This document shows positions 7,773-12,183 of a stretch of 12,183 nucleotides of DNA, one piece after another. Source of the stretch: DATMER01 sp036277235 (lineage in GTDB: Bacteria; Acidobacteriota; Thermoanaerobaculia; Multivoradales; UBA5704); the NCBI GenBank assembly GCA_036277235.1, contig DASUNJ010000742.1, forward strand, positions 1-12,183. The letters are read 5' to 3'. A program made the translations under genes and the position numbers. The notes below the pieces were generated by a model. The model was not told the origin of the DNA. It saw nothing but the letters and a program-made list of their open reading frames with translations, and made no database searches. How positions within the stretch are numbered: the stretch's first letter is position 1; each line of letters starts with the position of its first letter.

Positions 7773-8622
7773 GGAGGCTGCTCGTCGTCCCGTGAAGCTC
7801 ATCTTTGCGGATTGCCTCCCCCTTCTTGCGGATGACCAGCGTGTGCTGGAGCGCAAGAAGAGGGTTGAGGAAGGTGGCCTTCCGCTCGACGCCGGCCAGC
7901 AGCAGGCCCAGGCCGGACGGGACGAGCTGGCGGAAGTTGACGCCGCCGCTCAGGATGTAGGTCATGTGGGTGTGGGGCTCGTCCAGGAGCAGCTCCAGCT
8001 CGGGGAACTCCCGCTCCCACTGCGCCCGGTCGCGCTTCAGAACCACGTAGGACAGGGCCTGGTTCGCGCCGGAAGCCACCTGCTCGCGGCTGTGCCGCGG
8101 CCACTCCTCCACCTCCATCTCGTACGACTCCTGGGTGAAGAGCCGCTTGAACAGCAGGCGGGCCAGGGGCCCGTAGTAGGGCTCGATGAGCACCAGGCCG
8201 CCGCCCGGGGCGAGCGCCCGGACGGCCTCGCGGAAGAAGTCGCGCGGGTCGGAGACATGGTGGAAGACGTTGATCCCGTACACGGCCCGGACGCTGCCGT
8301 CCGCGAACGGGAGGTCCTCGCCGCGGAGCACGAGCTCCACGCTCGGCAGGAACTTGACGTCGCTCGTGACGACCTCGGGGAAGACCTCCTTCATCACGCC
8401 CGCGCCGCTGCCGATCTCCAGGCGCAGCTCCGAGGGGCAGCCGGCGAACCAGCGCCGGTCGGCGTCCAGGCAGCGCTCGCAGAACTCGGTGAACAGGCGC
8501 CGCAGCAGCCGTTTGCGCTCCAGAACCTGGCGGTGGACACGGGTGAACCGGGCGCTGTCCGGATCGATCCCGCGCAGCTCGGGCTCGGTCAGCCATCCGC
8601 GCAGCAGGTCGACGAGGCTCAT
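7741..8622 (-). CDS. Class I SAM-dependent methyltransferase
   Basis: The 293-residue protein carries motif I LEIGSGAGVM (68-77), an acidic end of strand 2 (SDVKF, 87-91), the DLPFADGS segment (103-110), a motif around NVFHHVSDP (118-126) and a GGLVLIEPYYG strand (141-151). These are the ordered landmarks of the Methyltransf_11 type Rossmann fold, which transfers a methyl group from S-adenosylmethionine. About 60 residues precede motif I and about 140 follow the fold; the latter probably form the acceptor site. The acceptor is unknown, but the neighbours suggest a sugar or a glycolipid. The start ATG (8622) shares its A with the stop of the upstream gene (TGATG), indicating translational coupling and a real gene boundary; the frame continues open upstream only as a shadow. 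The last ten codons (a basic RRRRE tail) overlap the end of the convergent FG-GAP gene by 32 nt. Confidence 0.9.
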   Translation of the reverse strand: MSLVDLLRGWLTEPELRGIDPDSARFTRVHRQVLERKRLLRRLFTEFCERCLDADRRWFAGCPSELRLEIGSGAGVMKEVFPEVVTSDVKFLPSVELVLRGEDLPFADGSVRAVYGINVFHHVSDPRDFFREAVRALAPGGGLVLIEPYYGPLARLLFKRLFTQESYEMEVEEWPRHSREQVASGANQALSYVVLKRDRAQWEREFPELELLLDEPHTHMTYILSGGVNFRQLVPSGLGLLLAGVERKATFLNPLLALQHTLVIRKKGEAIRKDELHGTTSSLLSGNSRRRRE

Positions 8623-11393
8623 CACCAGAACGCCGAGGGCGGCGCCGTGCCCGCGAACGCCTTCTCCCAGCGGGCCGCCATGCCGCGCTCCGCGGCAGCG
8701 AACAGCCGCTCGTCGGCAAGGCCGCCGATCAGCACGGCGCCGTCCCCGCCGGTCCAGCGCTCCGGCTCGGCCCGGGCCAGCCGGTGGACCCGGAGCGGCG
8801 CGGGCCCGACCTCGGCGGTCAGCTCGAGGTCGCGCAGCGTGGGGTCCAGGTCCAGGGCGGCCCGCGCCTGGGCCAGGGTGCGGCCCGTGGGCGAGGCGAG
8901 AAGCGACAGCGCGTCCGGCGGTCTCGGAAGCAGGGCCGCGGCATTGACGGCGTCGCGCCAGAGGTTCGAGTGGAGGCCGATCCGGGCGCGCGGCCGGTGC
9001 CGGCGCAGGATGCTCAGCAGCGCCTCCAACTTGTCCAGCCTGTCCAGGGCCAGGGCCAGGTCCGACAGATAGGGATGGAGAAGAAGGGTGCCCGAGAAGC
9101 CTGCCGGGACACGGGCGAGGTCGCCCGCGAGGAGCGCGCCGGCCGCTGCCCAGAAGCCCACCCCCCGCTCCTTCGCCACGGCCGGAGTCGCCACCAGGCC
9201 GGCCCGGATCACGCCGGCGGGGCCGAAGGAGCGCAGCACGTCGAGGTACCGCTTCTCGTTGATCCAGCGGGTCTGCCGCAGGAAGTTCGGCACGGTGACC
9301 CGGACGTCGCTCCACCCGGAGACCGCGGCGATCCCTCCGGTGTAGACCAGGGCACCGTCCCAGGCGCCGGGATCAAGCTCCGCGCCCGGCTCCACCTCCC
9401 TCAGGTCGCAGATCCGCCGCACGTTGCCCGGTACCGGCGTATCCCGTTGGGCCGGCGCCTCTTCCAGCTCTGCCGGCCCGGCGTCGAACCGGTCGACCGG
9501 CTCGGCCGCCGCATAGACAGAGAACAGCAGCCGCTCGATACCCAGAGCGCGGGACAGGGTCATGGCATCCGCGGCCACATCGCCAATACCGCCCAGGTCC
9601 CGCAGCTCGGCGGAGATGCCGGCGCCCGCGTAATCGGGAGCCAGGTTGAAGCCCACCTCGTCCTCGAGCTGGTGGGTCAGCTCGATCCCGCCGCGGAGGG
9701 GCTCGAAGAGCACCGTGCTCAGAGTGAGGGTGAGGCGGCCGCGGTCGGTCCACACGACCAGGCGGTTCTCCTGCCGCTGGAAGCCGTCGATGGACCAGCT
9801 CGACCAGTGGGTTCCCGAGAAGCCGTCGTACTCGAAGCGGATCACCGCCGAGTCCTCGACCTCGCGGGAATGGAGGCGGCGCGTCTGGACGGTCACCCCG
9901 CGCGGCGGCCCGAAAGCCTCGTGGATGGCGGAGAGCACGTGGCTCGACGAATTCGCCAGCACACCGCCGCCGGAGCTCTCCTTGCGCGTCTCCCAGCGCT
10001 CCGGGCTCGACTCGCCGATGAGGGAGAGCAGCGTCAGGCCGGTGAAGCCGCGAACCGTCCCGAGCTCGCCACGGCGCAGACGGTCGATCCAAGCGGCGAC
10101 GTGCGGGACCCGTACCATCAGGTAGCCCACCAGCGCCCGGTCGCCGGCCCGCTTCCCCATCTCCTCGAAGGCGGGCACCTGCGCCTCTCCGGCGCACGCC
10201 GGCTTCTCGATCAGCGCGCGAACCCCGTGATCCAGACATGCCTTGGCGAGCCCGAGGTGGCTCGCCGGGGGCGTGGCGATCACCGCGGCATCGAACCCTC
10301 CGCTCCCGAGGGCCTCCTCCACCGACGGGTAGACCGCGGTGCGCACGCCGAGGCTCAGCATCAGGCGGCGGGCTCCGGGGTTGGTGTCCACCACTCCACC
10401 GAGGACCATGCCGGGCAGGCGGGAGAGGGTCACGGCGTGTACCAGCCCGATCCGGCCGGCGCCGATGAGTAGCGTCCTCACGGCGCCCTCGCCAGAGCCC
10501 TGCTCCCGCCGGGGTGCGAGGGCCAGGCGGACGATCTCGGCGGGAGCGCGCCGCGGCACGCCCAGCCGCTCCATGTCGCGCTCCGTGTCCATGCGCTGCA
10601 CCGCCCGCGCCCCCGCCAGGTTGGCGCTGTTGACAGGCAGGGGGATGCGCAGGGCCTCTGCCGCACGCACGGCCAGGGCGAGGGGCGCCGTGGGCACGCC
10701 CAGGAGGCGCTTGCCCCCCGGGACAACCGCGCGGGCGATGAGGTCGAGCATGCTGCGCAGGGTCGTCCCCTCGGGGTCGCCCAGGCTGTAGATCCCGCCC
10801 GCCAACCCTTGGGGCTCCTCCAGGCAGCGCAGGATCGCGCGCACCAGGTCGTCCACCAGGATCGGCTGGACGAGCGCGCCGCCGGTCAGGACCGGGACGA
10901 CCGGCAGGCCGCGGACGAGCCCGACCATGCGCCCGAACAGGCCGCCGCGGCCGCAAACCAGCCCGGGCCGGAGCACGATCACGTCGAGGCCGTCCAGGGC
11001 CAGCAGCTCCCGCTCCGCCTCGTGCTTGCTCTTCCCATAGGCGGAGGCGGCGTCGGGACGGGCCGATTGCGACGACAGGAACACCAGCGTCCGGACCCCG
11101 GCCTCCCGCGCGGCCCGGGCCAGCGCGAGCGTGCCCAGGACGTTGACCGCGCGCGAGCGCCGCTCATCCGGATCCGAGACCGCCGCGCAGTGGACGACCG
11201 CACCGGCTCCGTCCAGGCACCCCGCCGGGAGATCGAGGGGCAGGCGACCGAAGAACCGCTGCCGCAGCGGCACGTGCGGCGGGCCGCTCCAGTCGCGCCG
11301 CGCCAGGGCGCGGACCTCGTGCCCCGCGGCCAGGAACGTGGAGACGGCCTCGCTACCGATGAACCCGGTAGCCCCGGTGACCAGGATCTTCAC
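8622..11393 (-). CDS. Multidomain oxidoreductase: extended SDR epimerase/dehydratase + Gfo/Idh/MocA + unassigned C-terminal domain
   Basis: This 923-residue product has three parts. Residues 1-295 are an extended short-chain dehydrogenase: TGATGFIG (6-13) for NAD(P), VVHCAA (66-71), FLSSQS (105-110) and the catalytic YxxxK at Y119-K123. They resemble NAD-dependent epimerase/dehydratases acting on nucleotide sugars. Residues 305-640 are a Gfo/Idh/MocA oxidoreductase: GAGRIG (311-316), VIATPPASH (371-379), EKP (396-398) with its conserved lysine, and GGGVLANSSSH (475-485). The usual aspartates around this last motif are N481 and S488 here. Residues about 655-923 match nothing I can name; alternating strands and helices, with LLLHPY (770-775) and RARIGLHSN (802-810), faintly recall an aldo/keto reductase barrel. 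GTG 11393 lies 4 nt after the stop of the upstream glycosyltransferase. A GTG at 10481-10479, exactly where the second domain begins, could be an internal start. The likely role is two-step sugar modification in glycan synthesis; substrates are unknown. Confidence 0.85.
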   Translation of the reverse strand: MKILVTGATGFIGSEAVSTFLAAGHEVRALARRDWSGPPHVPLRQRFFGRLPLDLPAGCLDGAGAVVHCAAVSDPDERRSRAVNVLGTLALARAAREAGVRTLVFLSSQSARPDAASAYGKSKHEAERELLALDGLDVIVLRPGLVCGRGGLFGRMVGLVRGLPVVPVLTGGALVQPILVDDLVRAILRCLEEPQGLAGGIYSLGDPEGTTLRSMLDLIARAVVPGGKRLLGVPTAPLALAVRAAEALRIPLPVNSANLAGARAVQRMDTERDMERLGVPRRAPAEIVRLALAPRREQGSGEGAVRTLLIGAGRIGLVHAVTLSRLPGMVLGGVVDTNPGARRLMLSLGVRTAVYPSVEEALGSGGFDAAVIATPPASHLGLAKACLDHGVRALIEKPACAGEAQVPAFEEMGKRAGDRALVGYLMVRVPHVAAWIDRLRRGELGTVRGFTGLTLLSLIGESSPERWETRKESSGGGVLANSSSHVLSAIHEAFGPPRGVTVQTRRLHSREVEDSAVIRFEYDGFSGTHWSSWSIDGFQRQENRLVVWTDRGRLTLTLSTVLFEPLRGGIELTHQLEDEVGFNLAPDYAGAGISAELRDLGGIGDVAADAMTLSRALGIERLLFSVYAAAEPVDRFDAGPAELEEAPAQRDTPVPGNVRRICDLREVEPGAELDPGAWDGALVYTGGIAAVSGWSDVRVTVPNFLRQTRWINEKRYLDVLRSFGPAGVIRAGLVATPAVAKERGVGFWAAAGALLAGDLARVPAGFSGTLLLHPYLSDLALALDRLDKLEALLSILRRHRPRARIGLHSNLWRDAVNAAALLPRPPDALSLLASPTGRTLAQARAALDLDPTLRDLELTAEVGPAPLRVHRLARAEPERWTGGDGAVLIGGLADERLFAAAERGMAARWEKAFAGTAPPSAFW

Positions 11394-11397
11394 CGGG

Positions 11398-12183
11398 TCA
11401 GTCCCCCACCACCCGCCGCGCAGAAGACCTGGAAAAAGGGACCTTCGGAGTGTTCTGGATGTCGAGGCTCACGGCCTGCAGGAGGAGCTGCACGCCGAGG
11501 ATCAGCGGCACGACGGCGACCATCACCGTGCCGGTGGACGCCTCGATGCCGGTCTGCGACGACCGCACCCAGTGCGCCAGCCCCCAGATGGTCCCAAAGA
11601 GGGACAGGAGCGTACCGCTGACAAGAAAGAGCGACACCGGCGAGAAGTCGCGGACGAAGTATTGCAGCCAGAGCCGGCGGAAGAAGGCGCCGAGCAGCCG
11701 GCGGGGGAAGCGCACGAGGGCGCTGGCCGCCGAAAGCGAGCTGCGCTCGTCCCCGTACTTGGCCGGGATCTGCACGTCACGGACCACCGCCCGCGCGAGG
11801 TTGAGCTCGATGAGCATCGAGGTCTCGAAGAACCAGCGCCGGTCGATGTTGTTCCAGTCGAGCACCTCGAGCACCCGGCGGTGGATCGCGGTGTACCCGT
11901 TCGTCGGATCGAAGACGTCCCAGTACCCCGAGGAGGCCTTGGTCAGGAACGACAGCCCCAGGTTGCCGGCCCGCCGCACGAAAGGCATCTGCCGGAGCTG
12001 GCGGGTGTGGAAGAAACGGCTCCCCTTGGTGTAGTCGGCCTCACCGGCGAGGATCGGATCGAGGAGCGGCAGCAGGTGCTTCGGGTTCATCTGGTCGTCG
12101 CCGTCCATCTTGACCACGACGTCGGCGCCGAGCTCCAGGGCCTGGCGGTAGCCGGTGATCATGGCCGCGCCGACGCCGCCGTT
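11398..12183 (-). CDS. Family 2 glycosyltransferase, polyprenyl-phosphate sugar synthase-like (partial, N-terminus off the right edge)
   Basis: The visible 261 residues begin in NGGVGAAM, so only the first 65-75 or so residues of the GT-A domain are missing. MDGDDQM (26-32) holds the metal- and nucleotide-sugar-binding D-x-D, and a WFFETSMLIE stretch (117-126) follows where GT2 enzymes place the acceptor and catalytic residues. After the catalytic domain come two membrane segments (about 181-205 and 217-240) joined by a short loop. This matches dolichyl/undecaprenyl-phosphate sugar synthases (DPM-like GT2), which move a sugar from a nucleotide donor to a membrane polyprenyl phosphate on the cytoplasmic side. 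Such lipid-linked sugars are the usual donors for GT-C membrane enzymes, so a link to the two plus-strand membrane proteins is attractive but unproven. The stop is 4 nt before the GTG of the next gene, so it heads the visible part of this operon. Confidence 0.9.
   Translation of the reverse strand, partial: NGGVGAAMITGYRQALELGADVVVKMDGDDQMNPKHLLPLLDPILAGEADYTKGSRFFHTRQLRQMPFVRRAGNLGLSFLTKASSGYWDVFDPTNGYTAIHRRVLEVLDWNNIDRRWFFETSMLIELNLARAVVRDVQIPAKYGDERSSLSAASALVRFPRRLLGAFFRRLWLQYFVRDFSPVSLFLVSGTLLSLFGTIWGLAHWVRSSQTGIEASTGTVMVAVVPLILGVQLLLQAVSLDIQNTPKVPFSRSSARRVVGD

Noticed and set aside
7741..7800. A bidirectional terminator between the convergent genes
   Set aside because: The genes overlap, and I found no stem-loop followed by a T-run in this stretch.
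8623..9315. Upstream in-frame extension of the methyltransferase to 9315
   Set aside because: This part is a frame shadow of the oxidoreductase C-terminus. The TGATG overlap at 8620-8624 gives a natural start.
8784..10472. A 562-codon plus-strand open frame opposite the multidomain oxidoreductase
   Set aside because: It lies antisense to clear SDR and Gfo/Idh motifs, has a composition rich in Arg, Gly, Gln and Pro, and shows no domain. Long antisense frames are expected at this GC content.

Overview
This is a GC-rich bacterial window, very probably from a chromosome or metagenomic contig of a soil or sediment lineage. The C-terminal domain of the secreted FG-GAP protein (residues about 515-651 of the product of 5817-7772) is of a type I recall as common in Acidobacteriota and a few other high-GC phyla. 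I therefore favour Acidobacteriota, by inference only. No tRNA, rRNA, CRISPR array, insertion sequence or phage gene was seen, and coding density is close to complete.

Layout. (1) 1-875, minus strand: the N-terminal two thirds of an FAD/NAD(P)-binding amine-oxidase-like oxidoreductase, cut by the left edge. (2) 876-1007: a short divergent intergenic region, the only real regulatory space in the window. (3) 1008-7772, plus strand: three genes. Two are large polytopic membrane proteins of glycosyltransferase-C character (687 and 901 aa), joined by a GTGA stop/start overlap. The third is a secreted FG-GAP beta-propeller protein of 651 aa with a separate C-terminal domain. (4) 7741-12183, minus strand: a tight operon, read right to left. 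It holds a family 2 glycosyltransferase with two C-terminal membrane segments (start off the right edge), a 923-aa multidomain oxidoreductase (extended SDR, then Gfo/Idh/MocA, then an unassigned 270-aa domain), and a class I SAM-dependent methyltransferase coupled by a TGATG overlap. The two gene blocks converge and overlap by 32 nt at 7741-7772.

How the genes may work together (inference). The family 2 glycosyltransferase resembles polyprenyl-phosphate sugar synthases, and GT-C membrane enzymes usually take sugars from such lipid-linked donors. SDR and Gfo/Idh/MocA enzymes commonly modify nucleotide sugars, and the methyltransferase could decorate the product. The whole looks like part of a cell-surface or extracellular glycan locus. 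None of the substrates can be read from the sequence. The least conventional parts are the SDR/Gfo-Idh/unknown-domain fusion and the tandem pair of GT-C-like proteins with long C-terminal extracytoplasmic domains.
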